This document shows, piece after piece, positions 37,891 through 45,307 of a DNA stretch of 64,000 nt; the stretch's first letter is position 1, and each line of letters opens with the position of its first letter. Location of the stretch: NCBI GenBank assembly GCA_046330435.1, contig JAXLST010000007.1, positions 248,001-312,000 on the forward strand. Reading direction: 5' to 3'. Made by a program: the position numbers and the translations under genes. The notes below the pieces were generated by a model that searched no databases, was not told the DNA's origin, and was given only the letters and a program-made list of their open reading frames with translations. Source of the stretch: Ga0077560 sp046330435. Its GTDB lineage: Bacteria > Actinomycetota > Thermoleophilia > Miltoncostaeales > Miltoncostaeaceae.

Positions 37891-38258
37891 GGGCCCGATC
37901 CAGTTTCGACGGAGTCGGAGGGTGTCGGTCAGCGAGCCGCGGACCCGGTGGACCGCGTTACCAACCGGGACAACAAAGTAGCTGCGGAGACTTCTCCCAA
38001 GCTCGCTCTCGCTGCCTAATCAGCAGTAATTGAGAGCCATCGGCCTCCCTCCGGGTCACGGGGGAGATCACCGGTGTCAGCCAGTGGCCCTGGCCCGTCC
38101 GGCAACGACGCTCGGCCGGCGGGTGAGATTTCAGGAGCATCTGGTGAGGGGACGGTGGGCCGACGGGGCCGCCTCTCACGAGACCTTCCCGACGGCTGCG
38201 CTCGGAGAAGCTGACACTTGAGGGCTTTCGGACGCCGGGGCAGTGCCGGCCGGGTCCA
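37891..38258 (+). ncRNA. ssrA: transfer-messenger RNA (tmRNA)
   Basis: The tRNA-like domain is closed by a 7-bp acceptor stem: GGGCCCG (37891-37897) pairs with CGGGTCC (38251-38257, one G-U), followed by discriminator A38258. The conserved TTTCGACGG after the 5' strand and CGGAC before the T arm match the tmRNA layout. The message begins at the GCT codon at 37981, preceded by AGTA, and encodes the tag AAETSPKLALAA, ending at TAA 38017-38019. Pseudoknot-forming G/C segments follow. The genome encodes CCT, not CCA, so CCA must be added. The T loop (38236-38242, GGCAGTG) departs from the usual TTCRANT. Confidence 0.93.
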
Positions 38259-38263
38259 CCTAT

Positions 38264-38301
38264 CGGGGAGCGTCCCATTCGGGGCGCTCCCCGTTCTCGT
38301 T
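38264..38301 (+). terminator. intrinsic terminator of tmRNA
   Basis: CGGGGAGCG (38264-38272) pairs with CGCTCCCCG (38285-38293); the intervening TCCC-ATTC-GGGG extends the stem to 13 bp with a 4-nt loop. TTCTCGTT follows. Confidence 0.8.
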
Positions 38302-39131
38302 CACGGCTTGCTGCAGGTGAACATGACGGTGCGGATCCTCCGCTCGGCGAGGTTCGCGACCTGGTTGGCGGCCATCTGCCCGAACGCGTCGCCGAGGAAC
38401 GCAGCGAAGGTGACCGGCGGCGGGCCCTCGCGTGAGATGCGGTCCCGCACGTTCCGGAACCAGGCGAGGCCGGCGTCCGAGGAGTCGGCCTCCGAGACCA
38501 GGTCGAACCCGGCCGCGGCGAGCATCTCGCGCATCTCGTCCGGGGTGGCGAGGAAGCTCGTCGTCTCGTCGTTCGCCCACGGGACGGGGTAGCGGACGCT
38601 GCCACCCTCACCCTGCAGGACGTCGTAGACCACGAACCGGCCGCCCGGCCGCAGGACGCGGAACGCCTCGGCGTACAGCGCGGGCTTGGCGGGGATGTTC
38701 ATCGCCACGTGCACCATCAGCGCCCCGTCCATCGCGCCGTCCGGCAGCCCGGTGGCCGTGGCGTCCCCCACCCGGAAGCGCGTGAGGCCGGACAGGCCCG
38801 TCCACTCCGAGAGCGCCGTCGCCGCCTCGCAGAACTCCGGCGTGAGGTCGATGCCGGTGACCGTGCAGCCGGCCACCTCGGCCAGGGTGCGCGCGGGACC
38901 GCCCAGCCCGCTGCCCAGGTCCAGCACATGGGAACGGTCCGTGAGGGCGAGGGCGTCGATGATCTCCATCGTCGCCGCCCGGCCGCGGATGTGGAACTCG
39001 TCGACCGCGGTCAGGTCGGCCGGCCGCAGCGCCGCGCGGTCCATGCCGGCCGCGTCGAGTGCGGAGGCGATCGCCGTCACCAGCCCGCCGGCGCCGGTGT
39101 AGAACCTCGACACCTCGTCCATGGGGCGCAT
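38301..39131 (-). CDS. SAM-dependent methyltransferase (DMG/sarcosine N-methyltransferase-like)
   Basis: The 276-residue enzyme shows SAM motif I VLDLGSGLGGPARTLAE, acidic motif II TVTGIDLTPEFC, motif III DATATGLPDGAMDGALMVH and LRPGGRFVVYDVL. An Asn/Ala segment (VHVAMNIPAK) and the start EVSRFYTGAG resemble glycine betaine-pathway and sterol-type methyltransferases. The substrate is not certain. I used the ATG at 39131; an ATG at 39122 is equally possible. It ends at the tmRNA terminator coming from the other side. Confidence 0.85.
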   Translation of the reverse strand: MRPMDEVSRFYTGAGGLVTAIASALDAAGMDRAALRPADLTAVDEFHIRGRAATMEIIDALALTDRSHVLDLGSGLGGPARTLAEVAGCTVTGIDLTPEFCEAATALSEWTGLSGLTRFRVGDATATGLPDGAMDGALMVHVAMNIPAKPALYAEAFRVLRPGGRFVVYDVLQGEGGSVRYPVPWANDETTSFLATPDEMREMLAAAGFDLVSEADSSDAGLAWFRNVRDRISREGPPPVTFAAFLGDAFGQMAANQVANLAERRIRTVMFTCSKP

Positions 39132-39207
39132 CGTGCCACGCGGGCGGAGCGACGGCACCTCGCGCGTCCCGTGCCGGGCGCGGCCGACGGAGCCCCCGGC
39201 GAGCAGG

Positions 39208-39213
39208 TACGCT
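39208..39213 (+). promoter_or_regulatory. candidate leaderless -10 box (FmdB-type gene)
   Basis: TACGCT ends 7 nt before the ATG at 39221, with no Shine-Dalgarno between. Confidence 0.45.
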
Positions 39214-39220
39214 GCCCCGC

Positions 39221-39424
39221 ATGGCGAGATACGACTACCGATGCGAGAAGGACGGCGTGTTCGAGCTGACCATGCCGCTCGGCACCCAGCCCTCCAGCGC
39301 CCTCTGCCCGGAGTGCGGCGGGGACGCGCCCCGCGTCTTCTCCGCGCCCCTCACGGCGCCCCCCGGACTCGACAAGAGCGGCCCGGGCGGCATGACGCCC
39401 ATCCCGCGCCCGCCGGGCCGCTAG
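39221..39424 (+). CDS. FmdB-family zinc-ribbon protein
   Basis: The 67-residue protein opens with ARYDYRCEKDGVFELTMPLG and has a C-terminal CPECGG pair, together giving a one-and-a-half-knuckle zinc ribbon typical of the FmdB putative regulatory family. The first Cys stands alone (YRCEKDG), as in some family members that lack a second Cys there. The remainder is Pro/Gly-rich. Function is unknown. It precedes the mrr-like gene by 143 bp. Confidence 0.8.
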   Translation: MARYDYRCEKDGVFELTMPLGTQPSSALCPECGGDAPRVFSAPLTAPPGLDKSGPGGMTPIPRPPGR

Positions 39425-39554
39425 CCCCGGGGTCGGGTACTGGCATCCCCTTGCCGAGGGTGCCAGGTCCCTTCTGGCCTACGAAAGACCCAGAACCTCC
39501 GCCAGCCGTTCAGCGAACGACTGTCCCTCGCCGAGGCGCCTTCCGGGGCTGGTC

Positions 39555-39560
39555 TACGAT
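39555..39560 (+). promoter_or_regulatory. candidate leaderless -10 box (mrr-like gene)
   Basis: TACGAT ends 7 nt before the ATG at 39568 and no Shine-Dalgarno is visible. Confidence 0.45.
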
Positions 39561-39567
39561 CCGGCGC

Positions 39568-40482
39568 ATGGCAGAGATCACGCGACAGCGACAGGGCGAG
39601 ATCGTGAGGACTCTCCTCATGATCCTTTCCGCGCATCCTGATGGGCTCCAGGCGAAGGATGCAATCGCTCAGGTGGAGGAAAGGCTAGAACTCTCCGCCT
39701 TCGAGAAGGCCACCTACCCCGGGACTGACGTTGTGCGGTTCCCGAAGATTCTGCGCTTCTCCACCATTGGTCCGGTGAAAGCCGGTTGGATGCAGAAGAA
39801 GAGCGGTGTTTGGACGATTACCGACGAGGGGCGTGCAGCGCTTCGAGAGATATCCGATCCCGAACTGCTGTTTCGGACCGCATCCCAGCTGTACCGGGAA
39901 TGGAAGGCCAACCAGCCGGAGGACGCAGTTGCAGTAGGTCCGGAGCTAGCTGACGGTGACGAGTCGGTGGCCGGTCCACTAGCGGCGGCCGACCTGGAAG
40001 AAGCTGAGGAGGCCGCACGCCAGTCGATCATTGACTACCTGGCAACGATGAATCCCTACCGTTTCCAGGACCTCGTTGGGAAGCTCCTTGAGGCGATGGG
40101 TTACCACGTGGTCTGGATCGCCCCGAAGGGCCGGGACGGGGGCCTCGACCTTGTAGCGCAAGGTGATCCGCTCGGGGTCGAGGGACCAAGAATCAAGGGA
40201 CAGGTCAAGCGCAGGCCTGACTCCAAGACGACCGAGGACGAGGTCCGCGCCTTCCTCTCACTGGTCGAGGCGAATGACGTCGGCGTCTACGTGTCATTAG
40301 GAGGGTTCACCAACGATGCCGCGGCGCTCAGCCGTCGCAGTTCCCGCCGCATCACGCTGATCGACGCAGACGGGCTCATCAGGCTATGGACCCAGCACTA
40401 CGGCAAAGTCGACGAGGAAGGCCGGCAGCTCCTTCCGATCCGCGTCGTGCACTTCCTGGACGCAGCAGCGGTCAATCCGTAG
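39568..40482 (+). CDS. mrr: Mrr-type restriction endonuclease
   Basis: The 304-residue protein has an N-terminal winged-helix Mrr domain (about 1-95; SAHPDGLQAKDAIAQVEERL) and a C-terminal Mrr catalytic domain of the PD-(D/E)XK fold: GRDGGLDLV with Asp194, then QVK at 212-214. Mrr enzymes cut DNA carrying foreign methylation (type IV restriction). An acidic linker joins the domains. Codon third positions are much richer in A/T than in neighbouring genes (for example CTTGTAGCGCAAGGT and TCATTAGGAGGG), a sign of recent acquisition. Its stop lies beside a broken radical-SAM gene on the other strand. Confidence 0.88.
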   Translation: MAEITRQRQGEIVRTLLMILSAHPDGLQAKDAIAQVEERLELSAFEKATYPGTDVVRFPKILRFSTIGPVKAGWMQKKSGVWTITDEGRAALREISDPELLFRTASQLYREWKANQPEDAVAVGPELADGDESVAGPLAAADLEEAEEAARQSIIDYLATMNPYRFQDLVGKLLEAMGYHVVWIAPKGRDGGLDLVAQGDPLGVEGPRIKGQVKRRPDSKTTEDEVRAFLSLVEANDVGVYVSLGGFTNDAAALSRRSSRRITLIDADGLIRLWTQHYGKVDEEGRQLLPIRVVHFLDAAAVNP

Positions 40483-40498
40483 GCGTCGAATCGCAGGC

Positions 40499-40696
40499 GT
40501 GAAGCGCCTCAGAACCAGCCGCGCGTCCATGCGTCCTTCGGCCCGGCCGAGCTTGGGGCGGTACCGCACCGGGCACACGCGGGCACGCCAGGTTGCACGC
40601 CCCCGTGACCTCCAGCTGCAGCTCGCGAGGAGGCGGGGGGCCGGTGGCCAGGAATCCATTGGGCACCCACTGCCCGTGGAACCGGATCCGAACCAC
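40499..40696 (-). pseudogene. truncated, frameshifted radical-SAM gene remnant
   Basis: Reading from GTG 40696 on the minus strand gives VRIRFHGQWVPNGFLATG and then PRELQLEVTGACNLAC, the N-terminal part of a radical-SAM domain. The frame then shifts by one base near 40590-40597. Dropping one base there gives CNLACRVCPVRYRPKLGR, restoring the full CxxxCxxC iron-sulphur motif, followed by AEGRMDARLVLRRF. Similarity to the family stops there, next to the 3' end of the mrr-like gene, so the rest of the enzyme is lost. Confidence 0.65.
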
Positions 40697-40722
40697 CCCG
40701 CCGCTCCCGCGGCGGCTCCCGG

Positions 40723-41187
40723 TCAGGCCTCGCCGACCACCGGCTCCAGCACGACGACCGCGGTCGGGCGGGACCTGCGCGCCGCGTAGCCGTCCAGGTC
40801 ACCGTCGAGCTCCGCCCACCGGGCCCACAGCCGCTCGCGCTCCGCGCCCTCGGCGGCATGCGCGTGCACACGGCGCGGGCCGTCCGGGAGCACGACAGTC
40901 GTGTCGGGATGGGCCTGCAGGTTGAGCCACCACGCGGGGTCGGGGTGCATCCACCCGTTCATCGCGAGCGCCGTGAGGTTCGGGCCGTCGTCGAGGTAGG
41001 CGATGATCGCCCGCCGCTCACGGCCCGTCCGCCGCCCCGTCGTCGTGATCCGCATCGTGCCCCAGCGACCGGGGCGGGCCCGCCACAGGCCGATGCGGCC
41101 GCGGGTCGCCCGGTACACCGCCCGGTGCGCCACCCAGAACAGCCGGATGAACCACCTCGGCGGCAACCGCGTGGACGTCGTCGACAT
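40723..41187 (-). CDS. deazaflavin (F420)-dependent nitroreductase-family protein
   Basis: The 154-residue protein matches the Ddn/DUF385 family, single split-beta-barrel oxidoreductases that use cofactor F420H2 to reduce quinones or nitro compounds. Typical segments are GTMRITTTGRRTGRERRA, IAYLDDGPNLTALAMNGW and PAWWLNLQAHPDTTVVL. The first 45 residues are a basic amphipathic helix that may bind the membrane. The start is ATG 41187 or GTG 41190 in the sequence GTGATG. The upstream membrane-protein gene would end exactly here if one base were restored. Confidence 0.82.
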   Translation of the reverse strand: MSTTSTRLPPRWFIRLFWVAHRAVYRATRGRIGLWRARPGRWGTMRITTTGRRTGRERRAIIAYLDDGPNLTALAMNGWMHPDPAWWLNLQAHPDTTVVLPDGPRRVHAHAAEGAERERLWARWAELDGDLDGYAARRSRPTAVVVLEPVVGEA

Positions 41188-41605
41188 CACCGCACCCCCT
41201 CAGCTCGGCTCCCGCATCGCCGCCCCGCCCGCCGGCGAGGCGGTCGGCGCGCGCGAGCACCCACATCACGAGGGCCCACAGCGCGAGCACCACGGCCAGC
41301 GGCCCGGCGGGGCCCACCAGGAACAGCAGGTGGACCAGCTCGACGGCGCCCGCCAGCAGCCACAGCCACACCGCGGCCCGTCCGAGGGGCCCGCGGCGGC
41401 GCACGCGGCCCGGCGACCCCGCCGCCCACAGCCACAGGCCGATCAGCGACAGCACCACCGCGACCGGCGCGAAGATGAACACCGTGAAGACCGGCTCGCC
41501 GGGGCCGTCACCCGGGCCGGTGAGCCACAGCAGCGCGCTCTGGACGCCGGACAGCACCACCAGCACCACCGACACCGCCCACAGCACCACGGCCGTCACG
41601 CGCAT
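41018..41605 (-). CDS. small membrane protein, probably frameshifted at its 3' end
   Basis: From ATG 41605 the frame codes four hydrophobic segments (VLWAVSVVLVVLSGVQSALL, FTVFIFAPVAVVLSLIGLWL, AAVWLWLLAGAVELVHLLFL and AGPLAVVLALWALVMWVLA) and then RADRLAGGRGGDAG. As read, the frame continues 170 nt into the deazaflavin gene with unconserved sequence. Adding one base in the G-rich run near 41220-41235 would move it to a frame ending at TGA 41187-41189, which overlaps the next start (GTGATG). I infer a single-base loss; the native protein would have about 140 residues. Function unknown. Confidence 0.55.
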   Translation of the reverse strand: MRVTAVVLWAVSVVLVVLSGVQSALLWLTGPGDGPGEPVFTVFIFAPVAVVLSLIGLWLWAAGSPGRVRRRGPLGRAAVWLWLLAGAVELVHLLFLVGPAGPLAVVLALWALVMWVLARADRLAGGRGGDAGAELRGCGDVDDVHAVAAEVVHPAVLGGAPGGVPGDPRPHRPVAGPPRSLGHDADHDDGAADGP

Positions 41606-41797
41606 CGCGCCCTCCCTCCGCCACCAGCATCCGCCCCCGGCGGGCGGGCGTCGTCCGTCGGGACCGCCAGACCGGATGCGGGACGGGCCGGTGCCGCCTC
41701 CGGGCCTCGACGAAACGCGCCGCGTGGGGCACGATCGGGGAGCCCTTGCCCGCCCCCGCGCCGTAACGCCCGCGGCCCGTCGCCGATCGGTGAGTAC

Positions 41798-43168
41798 ATG
41801 AGACTCCTCCGCCTGCTCCCCGTCACCCTCGCGCTGCTCGTGACCACCGCGCCAGCCCGCCTGCTCGGCGCCGCCGGCGGCGGCTCCGGGGGCTTCGGGG
41901 GCGGCGGGGGAGGCGGCGGCGGTGGCGGCGGGTACAGCGGCGGCGGGGGCAGCGGCGGCGGCTCCGGTGACGGCGACCCCCGCGTGCTCGTCATCTTCAT
42001 CGCGGGCGGCGTCGCCTTCGCGGTGTACGGCCACTACAAGCGCCGGACGATCGCCCGCTGGACCGTCGCCGCCGCGAGGGCCGCCGACCGGGCGACGGCC
42101 GGCCTGCGCGGGAAGCGCACCGCCGAGGTCGCGGGGAAAGCGCGCGTGGCCGCGGAGGACGACCCCGCCTTCGCGCCGGAGCGCGTCATCCCCGGTGCGG
42201 AGACGCTGTTCCGCCGGATCCAGGACGCGTGGACCGGGCGCGACACCGCGGCGCTGTCCTCCATGGTGGGCGAGGACCTCTTGGTGGAGTGGAAGCGGCG
42301 CCTCGACGACTTCGCCGCCAAGGGCTGGCACAACGTGGTGCGGGTCAAGGGCGCCGTCGGCGTCGAGTACGTGGGCCTCACCAACCTTGAGGGCACGGGG
42401 GACGACCGCGTCGTCGTCCGCGTCTCGGCGACGCTCGACGACTACGTGGTGGACCGCGCCGGAGCGACCGTCAACCACGACGGCTCGGACACGACCGAGA
42501 CCGGCCTGCGCGAGTACTGGACGCTGGAGCGCTCCGCGGAGCGATGGATCCTGGTATCCATCGAGCAGGACCGGGAGGGCGCCCACAACCTCACCGACCC
42601 GGTCGTGGCGGACCCCGCCGACGACCCGGCGATGTCCGACCGCGAACTCACCGGCCTGGCCGTCGAGGATCGCCTGCCCGACGGGTTCACCCTCCCGGAG
42701 GTCGCGGACGTCGACTTCGACGGGTCGGCGCTGGCGGCGGCACGCGACATGTCGCTGAGTGACGAGCGGTTCGACCCCGGCGTCATCGAGGCCGCCGCCC
42801 GGCGGGCGGTCGCGGCCTGGGCCGCGGCGGTCGACGGCGACGACGACGCCCTGCTGCAGGTCGCGACGCCGGACGCCGCCGCGCACCTGCTGCGCCCGGA
42901 CGGGGACGACCGCCACCGCCTCGTGGTGCGCGGCCCGCGGGTCGAGGCCATCCGCATCACCGGCCTCGACGCCGCGGCGACCCCCGCGCGCGTGGACGTG
43001 GAGGTGCGGCTGCACGGCGTCCGGTTCATCCAGGACCGTGACACCGCCGACGCCTTCGCGGGATCCGACATGCGCCCGTCGCGGTTCACCGAGCGCTGGA
43101 CGATGACGCTGCAGGACCCGGCGGACGCCACCCCGTGGCGGGTCGCGGCCGCCCTCCCGGTCTCCTGA
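41798..43168 (+). CDS. secreted/membrane Tim44-like protein with Gly-rich linker
   Basis: The 456-residue protein has a signal-like N-terminus (RLLRLLPVTLALLVTTAPA), a long glycine/serine tract (about 28-65), one membrane helix (VLVIFIAGGVAFAVYGHY) and a basic stretch. Two NTF2-like halves follow: the first (ERVIPGAETLFRRIQDAWTG to about residue 265) resembles the Tim44/DUF1 lipoprotein-like domain, the second (about 320-455) repeats the alpha-plus-beta pattern. Related Tim44-like proteins are common in actinobacteria, role unknown. Start ATG at 41798; GTG at 41790 is an alternative. Confidence 0.7.
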   Translation: MRLLRLLPVTLALLVTTAPARLLGAAGGGSGGFGGGGGGGGGGGGYSGGGGSGGGSGDGDPRVLVIFIAGGVAFAVYGHYKRRTIARWTVAAARAADRATAGLRGKRTAEVAGKARVAAEDDPAFAPERVIPGAETLFRRIQDAWTGRDTAALSSMVGEDLLVEWKRRLDDFAAKGWHNVVRVKGAVGVEYVGLTNLEGTGDDRVVVRVSATLDDYVVDRAGATVNHDGSDTTETGLREYWTLERSAERWILVSIEQDREGAHNLTDPVVADPADDPAMSDRELTGLAVEDRLPDGFTLPEVADVDFDGSALAAARDMSLSDERFDPGVIEAAARRAVAAWAAAVDGDDDALLQVATPDAAAHLLRPDGDDRHRLVVRGPRVEAIRITGLDAAATPARVDVEVRLHGVRFIQDRDTADAFAGSDMRPSRFTERWTMTLQDPADATPWRVAAALPVS

Positions 43169-43210
43169 CCGCGACGCGCGGCGCACGGGACTCGCGCGGA
43201 GGCGTGACGA

Positions 43211-43227
43211 GGGGTAAACGTTTCCCC
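43211..43227. promoter_or_regulatory. near-perfect palindrome upstream of the P1B ATPase
   Basis: GGG-T-AAACGTTT-C-CCC (core AAACGTTT at 43216-43223) is symmetric except for one pair. It stands about 35 bp upstream of the -10 box at 43259, where an activator or repressor could bind. Confidence 0.4.
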
Positions 43228-43243
43228 AGGACCCCGCCGGGGC

Positions 43244-43264
43244 GGCGCACGGTGCGCCTACACT
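43244..43264 (+). promoter_or_regulatory. palindrome abutting the -10 box of the P1B ATPase
   Basis: GGCGCAC-G-GTGCGCC (43244-43258) is a perfect inverted repeat directly in front of the -10-like TACACT (43259-43264). The position inside the promoter spacer is typical of MerR-type or repressor operators. The leader then runs to an AAGGA site before GTG 43299. Confidence 0.45.
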
Positions 43265-43298
43265 CGGGCGGACCGCCCCACGCGCCGAAGGACCGATC

Positions 43299-45297
43299 GT
43301 GACCACCGCACCCGCAGCCCCCGCAGGGACCTGCGCCTGCACCGAGGAGCGCCCGAAGGCCCGCGCTCCCCTGGCGAACGCGATCGCCGAGGTGCGGGGC
43401 GGCGTGATCCGGGTGGTCGTCGCCGTGATCGCGACGGGCCTCGGCTTCCTGGCGCCGCTGGTGGACCTCCCCGGCTGGCCGCTGTTCGTGGTCGCCCTCG
43501 TCGCCGGCGGTGCCGGCGCGGTGATGCCGACCATCGAGGCGGCGCGCGACCGCCGGTGAGCGTGGACGCGCTCATGCTGCTCGCCGCGGCGGGCGCCGCG
43601 TCCATCGGGGCGTGGCCGGAGGGCGCGATCCTGCTGGTCCTGTTCAGCCTCGGCAGCGTGCTCGAGGAGATCTCCCTCGCCCGCACCGAGGGCGCCGTGC
43701 GGTCCCTCATGGACCTCCGCCCGGAGGCGGCGCGCGTGATCGGCGACGACGGGGTGGACCGCGACACGCCCATCGAGGACGTCCTGCCCGGCATGCGGGT
43801 GCGGGTCCGGCCGGGTGAGCGCCTGGGCGTGGACGCGCGGGTCGCGGAGGGCGTCGGCTCCGCGGACCTGTCGGCCCTCACCGGCGAGGCCGACCCGGTC
43901 CCCCTGGCTCCCGGGGCCGCGGTCCCCGCCGGCGCGATCGTCCTGGAGGCCGCCGTCGAGTGCGTGGTGGAGCGCGCCGCCGACGAGAGCACCCTGGCCC
44001 GCATCATCGGGCTGGTCGCCGACGCCCGGGAGCAGCGCAGACCGGCGTGGTCTCCGTGGTCGAGCGCTGGCTCAGCCGCTACGTGCTGGCCGTCCTCGCG
44101 GTGACCGCCCTCGCCTGCTCGGCCTCCTGGCGCTGGGCCGGGACTTCCCCGACGCGTTCCTGCAGGCCATGACGCTGCTGGTGGTCATGAGCCCGTGCGC
44201 GCTCGCGATCGGTCTGCCGGCGACCACCCTCGCGGGGCTCGCCGCCGCCGCCCGCGCCGGCGTGCTGGTGAAGGGCGCCGACGCCCTCGACCAGCTGGGC
44301 ACCGCGAACGTGGTGCTGCTCGACAAGACCGGCACCCTCACCGTCGGGACCCCCGAGGTGGTGGGCTGCACGCCGCTGGACGGCGCGACCCGCGAGGAGG
44401 TGCTGGCGCTCGCCGCCGCCGCCGAGGCCGGCTCCCTGCACCCCTGGCGGGCGCCGTGGTGCGCGCCGCCGCCAACGCGGGCGTCGCGGTCCCCGACCAC
44501 GCCGCCCACCGCGCCCTGCCGGGCGCCGGCGTGCGCGCCGAGTCGGCGGGGCGGTCGTGGAGGTGCTCTCGCCGTCGGCCGTCGCCGCCCGCGGCATCGA
44601 GGTGCCGCAGGACACGCTGCCGGCCCACGCCACCGCCTGGTGGTGTGCCGCGACGGCGTGCCGGTGGGCGTGCTGGGCGCCGCCGACCAGGTGCGGCCGC
44701 AGGCGGGCCCGGCGATCGCCGCCATGCGCGACGCCGGCTGCCGGCCGGTGGTGGTGTCCGGTGACCACCAGGAGGCCGTCCGCTTCGTGTGCGACCGGCT
44801 GGGCATCGAGGACGCCCACGCCCACATGTCGCCGGAGGACAAGATCGCGATGGTGCGGGGCCTGCAGGCCGGCGGCGAGCGGGTGATGATGGTCGGCGAC
44901 GGCATCAACGACGCCCCCGCGCTCGCGGCCGCCGAGGTCGGCATCGCCATGGGCGGGCGGGGTGCCGACCAGGCCCTCGAGGCCGGTGACGTCGTGCTGA
45001 TGTCCGACCGCATCGAGCGGCTGTCGTTCGGCGTGCAGGTCGCCCGCGCGACCCGGAGGCGCCTGCGGGCGAGCCTACATCATCGGGCTGGGCACCATCT
45101 GCATCCTGGTGATCGCGACGCTTGTCGGGTCGCTGCCGCTGCCGCTGGGCGTGCTCGGCCACGAGGGGTCCACGGTCATCGTCACCCTCAACGGCCTGCG
45201 CCTGCTGGCCATGCGCCCGCCGAAGGACTGCTTCGGCCCGCGCCTCATGCCCGACGGGCGGCGCGGTGGCCGCGAGGGCGAGCCCGTCGCGAGCTAG
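43299..45297 (+). pseudogene. P1B-4-type heavy-metal ATPase with multiple frameshifts
   Basis: Pieces in all three frames assemble into one metal-exporting P-type ATPase: N-terminal CAC motif and two TM helices (43299-43559), SVDALMLLAAAGAASIGAW, the actuator motif LTGEADPV, TM4 MSPCALAIG, phosphorylation site VLLDKTGTLTVG, the hinge MMVGDGINDAPALAAA and TM6 HEGSTVIVTLNG. SPC in TM4 with HEGST in TM6 is the P1B-4 signature (cobalt, iron or zinc export). Six one-base losses occur in C/G runs near 43555, 44038, 44114, 44441, 44548 and 44633, plus one gain near 45074. It cannot make a full protein as read; decay or consensus error. Confidence 0.8.
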
Positions 45298-45300
45298 TCT
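45295..45300 (+). promoter_or_regulatory. -10 box formed on the ATPase stop codon
   Basis: TAGTCT consists of the TAG stop (45295-45297) plus TCT. It ends 7 nt before the ATG at 45308, with no Shine-Dalgarno between. Confidence 0.45.
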
Positions 45301-45307
45301 CGGCGGC

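Noticed and set aside
38230..38262. 3' part of the tmRNA as an independent tRNA gene or attachment site
   Set aside because: The segment pairs with the tmRNA 5' end; no integrase gene, duplicated 3' end or mobile gene lies downstream.
41880..41970. GGC-rich repeats as a CRISPR or tandem-repeat element
   Set aside because: They encode the in-frame glycine/serine linker of the Tim44-like protein and show no spacer structure.
43556..44104. Two adjacent natural genes in the ATPase region (GTGA overlap at 43556)
   Set aside because: The GTGA overlap arises where a G is missing; restoring it joins two segments that are continuous in all P1B ATPases.
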